Assembly: GCF_019355055.1 (NCBI RefSeq)
Contig: NZ_CP048411.1
Location: forward strand, 2,569,501 to 2,633,500
Origin: Pseudomonas sp. MTM4
GTDB lineage: Bacteria; Pseudomonadota; Gammaproteobacteria; Pseudomonadales; Pseudomonadaceae
DNA length: 64,000 bases
Reading direction: 5' to 3'
Of this stretch, positions 8,476 to 16,865 are shown piece by piece. Every line of letters starts with the position of its first letter. The first letter of the stretch is position 1. The translations under genes and the position numbers were made by a program. The notes beneath the pieces were generated by a model that was given only the letters and a program-made list of their open reading frames with translations, did not search any database and was not told the origin of the DNA.

Positions 8476-9418
8476 GTTGCATCTCCTCTTTGCCGATCAG
8501 CCCGGCGGCCTGTGCGACCTGCCAGAGACCTGCGACGCCGGGGTTGTCCAGGCTCCGCACGCGGTCGAGTCCAAATAGCGCCAGCGCTTCGCGATAGCGC
8601 TCGCACAGCGCCGGTTCGCCAAGTAGAACCGGGGGCGCTAACGGTGACGATGCGAAGCCACACAGCGCGCTGCGCAGCTCCTCGCCGATCAGCAGACCGG
8701 AGAGATAATCGAGGCTATGAATAGCTGGCAGCTCTCCGCAAAGCACCAGGCTGCGGACACTGAACAGTCGATCGGCGATGCCACTCGGGTCGCTGTCGCG
8801 CGCCGCCTGAATCCCGCGTCGGTAGGCCTCGGCACTGGCAACCGGACCCGCTTCCAGTGCCGGCCGGCCGAGAATCGAATGTTCCCGCAGCACTGCAAAC
8901 AACTCGCCAGTCATATAGGTGGAGAAGGTTTGCAGCGCACCGTCGCGCACCTGGACCCACTTGCTATGGGTGCCCGGCAGCAGCAAAAGCGCCTGCTTCT
9001 CCAGGACGGGTTCGAGGGCCAGCGCTCCCACTACCTGGGTTTCCTCGCCGCGTAATACGTTGGGGTGCTCACCGACCTGCCGCACACCCGGAATCAGGTG
9101 CAGAGCACCGGCACCGGTTTCGATACTGACCAAACCGGCAGCGAGGGCCGACGCGTCGGCCGGACAGTCGACATAGGGCACTTCGCGCCAACCCTGACGG
9201 CTTCCAATCATGCCGGACGCGATGGCCGGCAAGCCGGGCCAGCGTGCAAGCCAGTCCTCCAGCAGAAGCCGATAGGCGCGGGCAAAATCGCGGCCGGGTG
9301 TGTGTTGAATTCCCCAAGGCTGCGACCGGCTATCCAGCAGCAAGGCGCCAGGGCCGAGCAAATAAGCGCGCAGGGATGAGGTTCCCCAGTCGATACCGAT
9401 CAGGCAGGGCTCGTTCAT
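8468..9418 (-). CDS. dgoK: 2-dehydro-3-deoxygalactonokinase DgoK
   Basis: A 316-aa sugar-acid kinase of the DgoK family, with the phosphate-binding start LIGIDWGTSSLRAYLL, the IASGMIGSRQGWREVPYVDCPA segment and LRGEETQVVGAL. It phosphorylates 2-keto-3-deoxygalactonate for cleavage by DgoA. The ATG at 9418 overlaps the stop of the upstream IclR-type gene (ATGA), and the 3' end overlaps dgoA, so translation is probably coupled. A start further upstream would run far into the regulator gene. Confidence 0.93.
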   Translation of the reverse strand: MNEPCLIGIDWGTSSLRAYLLGPGALLLDSRSQPWGIQHTPGRDFARAYRLLLEDWLARWPGLPAIASGMIGSRQGWREVPYVDCPADASALAAGLVSIETGAGALHLIPGVRQVGEHPNVLRGEETQVVGALALEPVLEKQALLLLPGTHSKWVQVRDGALQTFSTYMTGELFAVLREHSILGRPALEAGPVASAEAYRRGIQAARDSDPSGIADRLFSVRSLVLCGELPAIHSLDYLSGLLIGEELRSALCGFASSPLAPPVLLGEPALCERYREALALFGLDRVRSLDNPGVAGLWQVAQAAGLIGKEEMQRA

Positions 9419-10203
9419 CGCCCCCTCCATCCCAGCTCGGCGGATACGTCTGCCGCGCACCGTATGACCACAGGTCGCAGTTCTTCCAGACGACTTTCCG
9501 GCATGTAGGGGATCGCGCTGGCGACGCTCAGCGCTGCAATGATCTCCCCGCCCGTGTCGCGAACAGGAGCCGCTACGCAGCGCACACCGAGCTCGTTTTC
9601 CTCAAGGTCGAAGCTGAACCCACCCGCCGCGTATTCCGCCATCTGCGCGTGATAGTCCTGCCAGGGGGTGAACTCCTCACGCAACCCGCTCTGCCCCGCT
9701 CGCCGCTGAAGTCCCTCTTCGTAAAGCGCCTGCCAGTCGGCTGCGGGTAGGTCGAGCATCAGCGATTTGCCAATTCCGGTCAGAGCAAGGGGCATGCGCA
9801 AACCAATACGCGAGCGCATCTCCAGACCGCGGGTGCTCGACAACTTATCGATGTAGAGAACGTCGCCGCTTTCGCGAACGCCGAGGTGAATGGTGTCCTG
9901 CGTCAGATCGGCCAGGCGCTGCAGATGAGGGCGCGCCAGTTTGATCAACGGCATTTCCGCACGAGCCTTGTAACCCAGCTCGATCAGCCGCGGGCCGAGA
10001 CGATAACCCTGCGCCTCGCTGCGCAGATAATCAGCCTGCACCAGCGCCGCGACCAGACGGTGTGTCGTGCTGCGCGTGCAGCCGATGGCGCTGCCGATCG
10101 CTGCAAGCGAATCCGCACCCTGCGACACCGCATCGATTACCGCCAACCCCCGAAACAACGCCTGCGCGCCGAGGGGAGCTTCTTTGTTGTTGTCTTGAGT
10201 CAT
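9415..10203 (-). CDS. IclR-family transcriptional regulator of the dgo-tct operon
   Basis: A 262-aa IclR protein: N-terminal winged helix (ALFRGLAVIDAV, IGCTRSTTHRLVAALVQADYL) followed by the GAF-like effector domain with DTIHLGVRESGDVLYIDKL and the family C-terminal ENELGVRCVAAPVRD segment. It is the first gene of the operon and overlaps dgoK by four bases, so it probably controls itself and the seven genes behind it in response to the sugar acid. GGAGA is placed five bases before the ATG. Confidence 0.9.
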   Translation of the reverse strand: MTQDNNKEAPLGAQALFRGLAVIDAVSQGADSLAAIGSAIGCTRSTTHRLVAALVQADYLRSEAQGYRLGPRLIELGYKARAEMPLIKLARPHLQRLADLTQDTIHLGVRESGDVLYIDKLSSTRGLEMRSRIGLRMPLALTGIGKSLMLDLPAADWQALYEEGLQRRAGQSGLREEFTPWQDYHAQMAEYAAGGFSFDLEENELGVRCVAAPVRDTGGEIIAALSVASAIPYMPESRLEELRPVVIRCAADVSAELGWRGR

Positions 10204-10247
10204 GAGCGTCTCCTACGAAGCGCACCTTAGTATCAAAATCAGGCAAT

Positions 10248-10280
10248 CTCAATATGCGAGTTACACTCCCAATATATGGG
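10248..10280. promoter_or_regulatory. Tandem near-palindromes upstream of the IclR-led operon
   Basis: Two 13-bp sites, CTCAATATGCGAG (10248-10260) and CCCAATATATGGG (10268-10280), share a YYCAATATRYGRG-like core. Their centres are exactly 20 bp apart, about two helical turns. They lie 45-77 bp before the IclR gene start and are good candidates for its operator. Assignment is by position only. Confidence 0.5.
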
Positions 10281-10300
10281 ATATACCTGAGCGGATAAAT

Positions 10301-10318
10301 TTGTCATATCGCTGCAAC
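10301..10318 (+). promoter_or_regulatory. Pho box upstream of phoB
   Basis: TTGTCATATCGCTGCAAC consists of two 7-bp half sites (TTGTCAT, CTGCAAC) with a 4-bp spacer. This matches the PhoB direct-repeat box in 11-bp register. A TTATCT/TAAT -10-like element follows at about 10326-10334, so the box would take the place of a -35 element, giving phosphate-starvation autoregulation. Confidence 0.75.
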
Positions 10319-10366
10319 ATTTCCGTTATCTAATGCCCAGCGACAAGAAACGGACCGAGAGCGGAC

Positions 10367-11056
10367 ATGAACGGCAAATGCATACTGATCGTCGATGACG
10401 AAGCGCCGATTCGCGAGATGATCGTGGTGGCGCTGGAAATGGCCGGCTACGAATGCCTCGAAGCGGACAACACCCAGCAGGCCCACGCACTGATCATCGA
10501 CCGTCAACCGGACCTGATCCTGCTCGACTGGATGTTGCCCGGCACGTCCGGAATCGAGCTGGCCCGGCGGCTCAAGCGCGATGAAATGACCGCCAACACC
10601 CCCATCATCATGCTCACCGCCAAGGACGCCGAGGACAACAAGATCCAGGGCCTGGAGGTCGGTGCCGACGACTACATCACCAAGCCCTTCTCGCCGCGTG
10701 AATTGGTGGCACGCCTGAAAGCCGTGCTGCGCCGCGCCGCGCCGAGCGACAACGAAACGCCGATCGAGATCGGCGGCCTGCTGCTCGATCCCATCAGCCA
10801 CCGCGTCACCATCGATGGCACCCCAGCCGACATGGGCCCCACCGAGTACCGCCTGCTGCAGTTCTTCATGACCCACCAGGAGCGCGCCTACACGCGCGGG
10901 CAGTTGCTCGATCAGGTCTGGGGCGGCAATGTGTATGTCGAGGAGCGCACCGTGGACGTGCATATCCGACGCCTGCGCAAGGCGCTGGGCGAAACCTACG
11001 AAAATCTCGTGCAGACGGTGCGCGGTACGGGTTATCGCTTCTCCACCAAGAGCTGA
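10367..11056 (+). CDS. phoB: Phosphate regulon response regulator PhoB
   Basis: A 229-aa OmpR/PhoB-family regulator: receiver domain with phospho-acceptor Asp54 (LLDWMLPG) and the conserved Lys of TKPFS, then a winged-helix output domain ending [10 protein letters not shown]. The [13 protein letters not shown] start and [23 protein letters not shown] recognition region match PhoB. It activates phosphate-starvation genes when phosphorylated by PhoR, encoded 126 bp downstream. A Pho box lies in its promoter. Confidence 0.97.
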   Translation: MNGKCILIVDDEAPIREMIVVALEMAGYECLEADNTQQAHALIIDRQPDLILLDWMLPGTSGIELARRLKRDEMTANTPIIMLTAKDAEDNKIQGLEVGADDYITKPFSPRELVARLKAVLRRAAPSDNETPIEIGGLLLDPISHRVTIDGTPADMGPTEYRLLQFFMTHQERAYTRGQLLDQVWGGNVYVEERTVDVHIRRLRKALGETYENLVQTVRGTGYRFSTKS

Positions 11057-11182
11057 ACGAAACCGCATTCCGAGCGGGTGTGAAGGCTGCGCCAGTGCGC
11101 AGTCTTCACTCGACCCGAGCCGCCGAGCGTTCGGCGTGGCAAGATTTCCGACCGACCCCAAGCGGCTTCAAGGAGCATTAGC

Positions 11183-12484
11183 GTGAACCAAGATTGGCAA
11201 GGTGCACTGGTGCGCCAGCTGCTTGTGCTGTTGGTCGTATGCCTGCTGATCGGCCTGATCACCGGCGAGTATGCCTGGGCGCTGGTCATAGGCCTGGCCG
11301 GGTATCTCGGTTGGACGCTGCACCAGATGCGCCGCCTGCAGCAATGGCTCAAACGCAGCCAGCCTGATGATCCACCACCGGACGGCCATGGCCCGTGGGG
11401 GGATATCTTCGACAATCTCTATCAGATGCAGCGCAGGGACCAGCGGCTGCGCAGCCAGCTGCAATCGGTGATCGATCGCGTGCAGGGTTCCACCACGGCG
11501 CTCAAAGACGCCGTGATCATGCTCGACAGCGAAGGCAATCTGGAATGGTGGAACCCCGCCGCCGAGCGCCTGCTGGGTTTGAAGCGGCCGCAGGATGCCG
11601 GCCACCCGGTCAGCAACCTGGTGCGCCACCCGAGCTTCAAGGAATATTTCGACAGCGGCCGTCACGATGAGCCGCTGGAGCTGGCCTCCCCCGTCAACGA
11701 TCGCCTCTGGCTGCAGATCACCATCACCCGCTACGGCAACAGCGAACATCTGATGGTGGTGCGCGACATCACCCGCCTTCACCTGCTGGAACAGATGCGC
11801 AAGGACTTCGTCGCCAACGTTTCGCATGAACTTCGCACGCCGCTGACGGTGATTGCCGGTTATCTGGAAACCATGCTCGAGCATACCGACGAGATGCCAT
11901 CGCGCTGGCCGCGAGCGCTGAACCAAATGAATCAGCAGGCTGGTCGCATGCAGCACCTGCTCAACGACCTGCTGCTGCTTGCCAAGCTGGAAGCCACCAA
12001 CCCGCCGAACAACAGCCAGCCGGTCAATATCGCCGCCCTGCTGCAGTCGATCAAAAGCGATGCACAAGCTCTATCAGCCGATCAGAACCATGACATCCAC
12101 TTCGAAGCCGATCCCATCCTGCTGCTCAAGGGCAGCGAGTCCGAACTGCGCAGTGCGTTTTCCAATTTGATATTCAATGCGGTGAAGTACACCCCAAGCG
12201 AGGGTGAAATCCGCATCCGCTGGTGGTGCAACGAGTACGGCGCGCATCTCGCCGTTCAGGATTCGGGAATCGGCATCGAAGCCAAGCACCTGCCGCGCCT
12301 GACCGAACGGTTCTACCGGGTCGACTCGAGCCGCGCCAGCAACACCGGCGGTACCGGATTGGGCCTGGCCATCGTCAAGCATGTGCTGCTGCGCCACCAA
12401 GGTCGTCTGGATGTGGACAGCACGCCAGGCAAAGGCAGTATTTTTACCTGTCACTTCCCGCTATCCCAGGTGACGGTTCGCTGA
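11183..12484 (+). CDS. phoR: Phosphate regulon sensor histidine kinase PhoR
   Basis: A 433-aa inner-membrane kinase with two N-terminal transmembrane segments (about residues 10-45), a PAS domain (about 95-200), the H-box VSHELRTPL with His215, and an ATPase domain with N (FSNLIFNAVKYTP), G1 (DSGIGI) and G2 (GGTGLGLAIV) boxes. It phosphorylates and dephosphorylates PhoB according to Pst/PhoU status. The start is GTG with AAGGAG upstream. Confidence 0.97.
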   Translation: MNQDWQGALVRQLLVLLVVCLLIGLITGEYAWALVIGLAGYLGWTLHQMRRLQQWLKRSQPDDPPPDGHGPWGDIFDNLYQMQRRDQRLRSQLQSVIDRVQGSTTALKDAVIMLDSEGNLEWWNPAAERLLGLKRPQDAGHPVSNLVRHPSFKEYFDSGRHDEPLELASPVNDRLWLQITITRYGNSEHLMVVRDITRLHLLEQMRKDFVANVSHELRTPLTVIAGYLETMLEHTDEMPSRWPRALNQMNQQAGRMQHLLNDLLLLAKLEATNPPNNSQPVNIAALLQSIKSDAQALSADQNHDIHFEADPILLLKGSESELRSAFSNLIFNAVKYTPSEGEIRIRWWCNEYGAHLAVQDSGIGIEAKHLPRLTERFYRVDSSRASNTGGTGLGLAIVKHVLLRHQGRLDVDSTPGKGSIFTCHFPLSQVTVR

Positions 12485-12583
12485 ATACCAACCGTCACCT
12501 GCCGAGGGAGGGTCGGATGCGCTCCTTGAAATAACTGGTAACCGGCCCCATTCTTGTGCCGTCACCGACTACCCGAACCCCTC

Positions 12584-13936
12584 ATGGACCCTTCCCCCAG
12601 TTTCGCAACCAACTACGTTGCACCCTCCTATTTCGCCGATTTCGGTCTGATCCTCTTTGCCCTGTTCCTGGTTCTGCTCAACGGCTTCTTCGTTGCCGCA
12701 GAGTTCGCCATGGTCAAGCTGCGCGCCACCAAGGTCGAAGCCATCGCCAAGCAACATGGCTGGCGCGGACACATCCTGCGCAAGGTCCACAATCAGCTGG
12801 ATGCCTATCTGTCGGCCTGTCAGTTGGGTATCACCCTGGCCTCACTCGGCCTCGGCTGGGTCGGTGAACCGGCTTTCGCTCATTTGCTCGAGCCGTTGCT
12901 GGTGTTAATCGGCATCGACAACGAAGCGGTGATCCACGGGATTGCCTTCTTCACCGCGTTCTTCATCATTTCCTACCTGCACATCGTCGTCGGCGAGCTA
13001 GCGCCCAAGTCATGGGCGATCCGCAAGCCCGAACTGTTGTCACTATGGACGGCTGCGCCGCTGTACCTGTTCTACTGGGCGATGTACCCGGCGATCTACC
13101 TGCTCAACGCCAGCGCCAACGCGATCCTGCGTGTCGCCGGGCAAGGTGAGCCGGGCGACCATCATGAACATCACTACAGCCGCGACGAGCTGAAGCTGAT
13201 CCTGCACTCCAACCGCGCGCTCGACCCGGCCAACCAGGACATCAAGGTGCTGGCCTCCGCCGTGCAGATGAGCGAGCTGGAAGTCGCCGACTGGTCCAAC
13301 TCGCGCGAAGATCTGCTGCAACTGGAGCACGACGCATCGCTGCCGGACATCCTCGAGCTGATTCGTCGCCACAAGTACAGCCGTTACCCGGTCTTCGATA
13401 CCGAGCAGGGCGATTACATCGGTCTGCTGCACATCAAGGATCTGCTCCTGGCGCTGGCCAGCGACGCCGAGCTGGCACAACACTTCGATCTCGCCGCGCT
13501 GCTGCGCCCGCTGGAAAGGGTGCCCCGGCACCTGCCGCTGAATGCGCTGCTGGATCAGTTCCGCCAGGGCGGCGCGCATTTTGTGCTGGTGGAAGAGGGC
13601 GACCACAAGGTGGTGGGCTTCTTGACCATGGAGGACGTGCTCGAGGTTCTGGTGGGCGACATCCAGGACGAACATCGCAAGACCGAGCGCGGCATCCTCG
13701 CTTATCAGCCCGGCAAACTGTTGGTGCGTGGCGACACGCCGCTGTTCAAGGTCGAAAGGCTGCTGAACGTCGACCTCGACCACATCGAGGCGGATACCCT
13801 TGCCGGCCTGATCTACGAAACCCTGAAACGCGTTCCGGAAGAGAACGAAGTGCTGCTCATCGAAGACCTGCAAATCGTCATCAAGAAGATGCGCGGTCCG
13901 AAGATCGTGTTGGCTAAGGTGTTGAAGCAGGAATAA
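12584..13936 (+). CDS. CNNM/CorC-type (HlyC-family) membrane protein with CBS domains
   Basis: A 450-aa protein: DUF21/CNNM transmembrane domain (about 20-200; LLNGFFVAAEFAMVKLR, LASLGLGWVGEPAFA), two CBS domains (about 205-340; KYSRYPVFD, MEDVLEVLVGDI) and a C-terminal CorC/HlyC domain. The family is linked to Mg/Co efflux or ion balance, although 'hemolysin' is the common database name. It directly follows phoR, as in Pseudomonas aeruginosa (PA5362 neighbourhood). The ATG at 12584 is chosen over an upstream start because the extra residues are not hydrophobic or conserved. Confidence 0.88.
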   Translation: MDPSPSFATNYVAPSYFADFGLILFALFLVLLNGFFVAAEFAMVKLRATKVEAIAKQHGWRGHILRKVHNQLDAYLSACQLGITLASLGLGWVGEPAFAHLLEPLLVLIGIDNEAVIHGIAFFTAFFIISYLHIVVGELAPKSWAIRKPELLSLWTAAPLYLFYWAMYPAIYLLNASANAILRVAGQGEPGDHHEHHYSRDELKLILHSNRALDPANQDIKVLASAVQMSELEVADWSNSREDLLQLEHDASLPDILELIRRHKYSRYPVFDTEQGDYIGLLHIKDLLLALASDAELAQHFDLAALLRPLERVPRHLPLNALLDQFRQGGAHFVLVEEGDHKVVGFLTMEDVLEVLVGDIQDEHRKTERGILAYQPGKLLVRGDTPLFKVERLLNVDLDHIEADTLAGLIYETLKRVPEENEVLLIEDLQIVIKKMRGPKIVLAKVLKQE

Positions 13937-13974
13937 GCGGCTGCAAGCTGCAAGCGAATTAGAGTCGGGGCAGC

Positions 13975-14000
13975 GCCGAAACGCCGGCCGGCGTTTCGGC
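13975..14000. terminator. Perfect 26-bp palindrome between convergent genes
   Basis: A loop-less perfect palindrome centred at GGCCGGCC (arms GCCGAAACGCCGG) lies between the convergent CNNM and M23 genes. There is no T tract, so it may be a REP-like element or a weak bidirectional terminator. CTTGAAGCGT-type direct repeats follow it. Confidence 0.5.
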
Positions 14001-14039
14001 CGTTACTTGAAGCGTGTGGCTTGAAGCGTCCAGCTGCTT

Positions 14040-14951
14040 CTACTCCCCTCCCACCGCAAAATTCGGCAGGCTGTTGACCGGCTGGGAGAAGTCGAAGGGA
14101 ATCGATTCGACCGCCAGCCCAACGTTGCGCTGAACCACGAAATGCAGGTGCGGGCCGGTGCTGTTACCGGTATTGCCGGAGCGGGCGATGAGCATTCCGG
14201 TATCGATCCGCTGGCCTTCCCGGACGCTCACCGAACCCTTCATCAGGTGCAGGTAGACGCCCATGGTGCCGTCGTCATGCATGATCCGCACGAAGTTGCC
14301 CGCGGGATTGTTACCGCGCCCGCTCTGGCTGTTCTCGATCTTCACCACCATGCCGCCACGCGCCGCGATGATCGGCGTGCCTTCGGGCATGGCGATGTCC
14401 GCGGCGTAGCGGCCTTTGGGCGTGAAATGGCTGTATTTGCCATTGGCGCCCTGGGTCAGGCGAAACGGACCCCCGCGCCAGGGCAGCGGATAACGATAGG
14501 GTTTGGGTAGCAGGCGCGGATCGCCCAGCGCATGGCGCAGTTTGGGGGTGTATTTCAGGGGCTTTGAAGGGTCGAGCGGCGCCAGGGTCGCCAGACGGAT
14601 CTGGCTGCGTGGCGGCAGCACCCAGCGGATCGGTTCATCCGGCACGCCGACGGCGTTCTGCACACCGGTCAGCTGGAGCTCGATATCCACGGGCGCGAAG
14701 AGATCATTGCGCACCAGCAAGGTCTCCCCGGCGGCATGCTTGCGCGTCTCCAGCTTCACCTGGTTATCGAGCGTCTCGACCATGCGGTCGTTGAAGGTGA
14801 ACACGCGCGCGCCAGGAGCGGCCTGGTCGCTGTAGGTGACCACGCCGTTGGCGTCTGTGTATTTGTAGATGGTCAGGGCCGATGCGGGCGATGCCAGCCA
14901 GCACGACACGAGACAGAAAAGGATGCGCCCCAACATAACGGCAGACTTCAT
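14040..14951 (-). CDS. M23-family metallopeptidase with DUF4124 domain
   Basis: A 303-aa exported protein: signal peptide (about 1-25, ending ASA), a DUF4124 domain (YKYTDANGVVTYSD), a linker, and a C-terminal M23/LytM domain with GTPIIAARGG, GNTGNSTGPHLHF and the second zinc motif HLH. Family members cut or bind peptidoglycan peptide bridges in the periplasm. The canonical first zinc ligand motif HxxxD reads RYAAD, with Arg in place of His, so activity is uncertain unless a nearby His (YSH) substitutes. Gene order matches the PA5363 locus next to phoBR. Confidence 0.87.
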   Translation of the reverse strand: MKSAVMLGRILFCLVSCWLASPASALTIYKYTDANGVVTYSDQAAPGARVFTFNDRMVETLDNQVKLETRKHAAGETLLVRNDLFAPVDIELQLTGVQNAVGVPDEPIRWVLPPRSQIRLATLAPLDPSKPLKYTPKLRHALGDPRLLPKPYRYPLPWRGGPFRLTQGANGKYSHFTPKGRYAADIAMPEGTPIIAARGGMVVKIENSQSGRGNNPAGNFVRIMHDDGTMGVYLHLMKGSVSVREGQRIDTGMLIARSGNTGNSTGPHLHFVVQRNVGLAVESIPFDFSQPVNSLPNFAVGGE

Positions 14952-15091
14952 AGGGTTATGTATTCAGAGCGCTGCAGACTAGCAGCGCAACGGGGCATGC
15001 GCGAGCCACCGACCGTCGGGCTGTGAAATCGTTCCAATGAACGCGAATTTTTCCAGACGAGCGGTTTCCAAAGGGCCGCCGCTGTGCCGGT

Positions 15092-15997
15092 TCAGGCGCC
15101 CGGTACGAAATGCCGCTGCGCGGTACCGCGGGCAATCAGTCGCGACAGGTAATCGAGCTTCTGTGGGTCGCGATCGACAAAACGAAAGGTCAGTTGCAAC
15201 CACTCGGTGTCGGGTTTCGGCTCCAGCGCCGCAACGGCGTGCAAATAGCCATTCAGGCGCGCCACCTCGCCGCCCTCACCCTGCTCCAGGTCGAGCACAG
15301 CGCTTTCCAGCACCTGCGGCAGATTCTCGCTGCGCTTGATGACCAGCAAACCTTCCTTGAGGCTCAACGCCTTGATCACGCAGGCGAGCGTCCCGGATGC
15401 CAGGCGCAACTGGCCCTGACCGCGCCCACCGATCGACGCCGAGGGTTTGGGCGCGCTCGGCTGGATCAACGGCGAGGCGAATGCCGGCGAGCTGGCTGGC
15501 GCGGCCGCAGGCTTGACCACCTCGGCCTTGCCGCCGGTAAGCGCGGCCAGCGAGTCGTTGGCCATTCCGGTGTTCGTTGGCCGTACCGGCGCGCTGGCAG
15601 CCAACGCATCGAGTTTGCCGGCGCGACCCAGCGCCTTGCGGACTTTGGTGGTCAGCTGTTCATTGGAAAAAGGCTTGCCGATGAAATCGGATACGCCGGA
15701 CTGGATCGCCTGTACGACGTTCTCCTTGTCGCCACGGCTGGTGACCATGATGAACGGCGTGGTTTTGAGATTATCGTGAGCACGACACCAGGTCAGCAGT
15801 TCGAGCCCGGACATCTCGGGCATTTCCCAGTCGCAGAGAATCAGATCGAAGCGGTCGCGATCGAGCATCTGCTGGGCCTTGCGACCATTCACCGCTTCCT
15901 CGATGCGGATACCCGGAAACTGGCTGCGCAAGCCTTTCTTCACCAAATCCCGGATGAAGGGCGCGTCGTCCACTACCAGCACACTGACCTTGCTCAT
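15092..15997 (-). CDS. Response regulator with CheY-like receiver and PilZ-like C-terminus
   Basis: A 301-aa protein: receiver domain (about 1-125) with acidic DD at 10-11, phospho-acceptor Asp56 (LILCDWEMPEMSG) and GKPFSNEQL. A Pro/Ala-rich linker (about 130-190) leads to a C-terminal beta-rich domain (about 195-300) that looks PilZ-like but lacks a clear RxxxR c-di-GMP motif. The ATG at 15997 has AGGAGCG upstream, while a TTG at 16000 is less likely. The phoBR-linked position corresponds to PA5364. No partner kinase is adjacent. Confidence 0.8.
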   Translation of the reverse strand: MSKVSVLVVDDAPFIRDLVKKGLRSQFPGIRIEEAVNGRKAQQMLDRDRFDLILCDWEMPEMSGLELLTWCRAHDNLKTTPFIMVTSRGDKENVVQAIQSGVSDFIGKPFSNEQLTTKVRKALGRAGKLDALAASAPVRPTNTGMANDSLAALTGGKAEVVKPAAAPASSPAFASPLIQPSAPKPSASIGGRGQGQLRLASGTLACVIKALSLKEGLLVIKRSENLPQVLESAVLDLEQGEGGEVARLNGYLHAVAALEPKPDTEWLQLTFRFVDRDPQKLDYLSRLIARGTAQRHFVPGA

Positions 15998-16190
15998 CAA
16001 TCGCTCCTGCTTGAATGGTGGCCAGCATAGCGGCAGCCGGCTTTTGAAAAAAGCACAGCCGACCAGCGTCGAGCTTCGGCCGTGCTCGGCCGGGTTCGAA
16101 TCGGCTCTGAAACGAGGCGAAGTGTCGCGGAACGGATGGACTCAAGGCATAACGCCAGCGTTGCGCCTGTTATTTTTAATTCACCGAACC

Positions 16191-16460
16191 TTAGGGTCTG
16201 TTCCCATTTCGCTGCGAGCCGCGTTGCTGCGCCAAATGACGCCAGGCAAGGCGCGGGACGCAGGTAATGGTCGCTCCCCTGGCAAGTCCCGCAACGCCGC
16301 ATGGCGTCATTTGCCGCGCAACCCGAAGGGACGGGCCCGTTTTTGCGCGATACGGCGTTTCTCGTCGCTTATTTGGAGCAACCAAACTGCGCAACTCGTG
16401 CCTTGTCTCGCGCAAAAACGGGCTCCGTCGCGGCCGCGACGAAACGGGAACAGACCCTAA
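16191..16460. mobile_element. MITE-like inverted-repeat element with internal hairpins
   Basis: A 270-bp non-coding block. Its ends (16191-16211 and 16440-16460) are inverted copies, 20 of 21 identical, reading inward TTAGGGTCTGTTCCC. With GGGTCTG taken as the element tip, both ends are flanked by TA (16192-16193, 16458-16459), as in Tc1/mariner-IS630-type insertions. Inside are a 12-bp stem (16233-16244 with 16302-16313, with further pairing on both sides) and a perfect 16-bp stem (16335-16350 with 16408-16423), giving a three-branched fold. No coding capacity is seen. Confidence 0.72.
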
Positions 16461-16865
16461 CGCAAGCGTCAACCTCGCGTATTGCGACGAATGAGGTGGC
16501 CGCACCCAGCCCATTCTTTCGCCGCGGCCAGTTGCGTCTGGTCGTTCCCCTGCTACGTTTAGCTCTAAACAATAAAAAACATGAAGAGTCATATGCCGGA
16601 CCGAGTGACCCTACCCCCTCGACCTCGCCGTTGCCTGCCAGGCACGGCGGCAGGTCACTACTTCCGGCGTTATTCCCGCCGCAACCCCATTCATTTTGTC
16701 ATCGACACGCCCCATGGATCGCGCCCGTCACTGCGGCGCTCATCGGCGTCCGATCGTCGTGTTGATCGGCAGTCCCGACTGCCACCATCTGACTTACCGA
16801 ACCGTCCAGTCGTGGCAGCCCAAACGGGCCGTCTGTAAGCGGTCAACCCTGCAAGGAGATAGGCG
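16461..16865. other. Gap between the MITE-like element and the ABC operon
   Basis: About 400 bp with no convincing gene. Short frames here lack ribosome sites and family resemblance. The promoter of the following ABC transporter operon should lie in this stretch, but I cannot place it with confidence. AAGGAGA sits just before 16866. Confidence 0.5.

Noticed and set aside
10304..11161. Long minus-strand open frame opposite phoB
   Set aside because: It is antisense to a clear PhoB gene. Its protein shows the His/Gln/Gly-rich composition of mirrored high-GC coding DNA, and no ribosome site or family match is seen.
16461..16865. Short frames before the ABC operon
   Set aside because: No ribosome sites, no family matches and no codon pattern distinct from noise.
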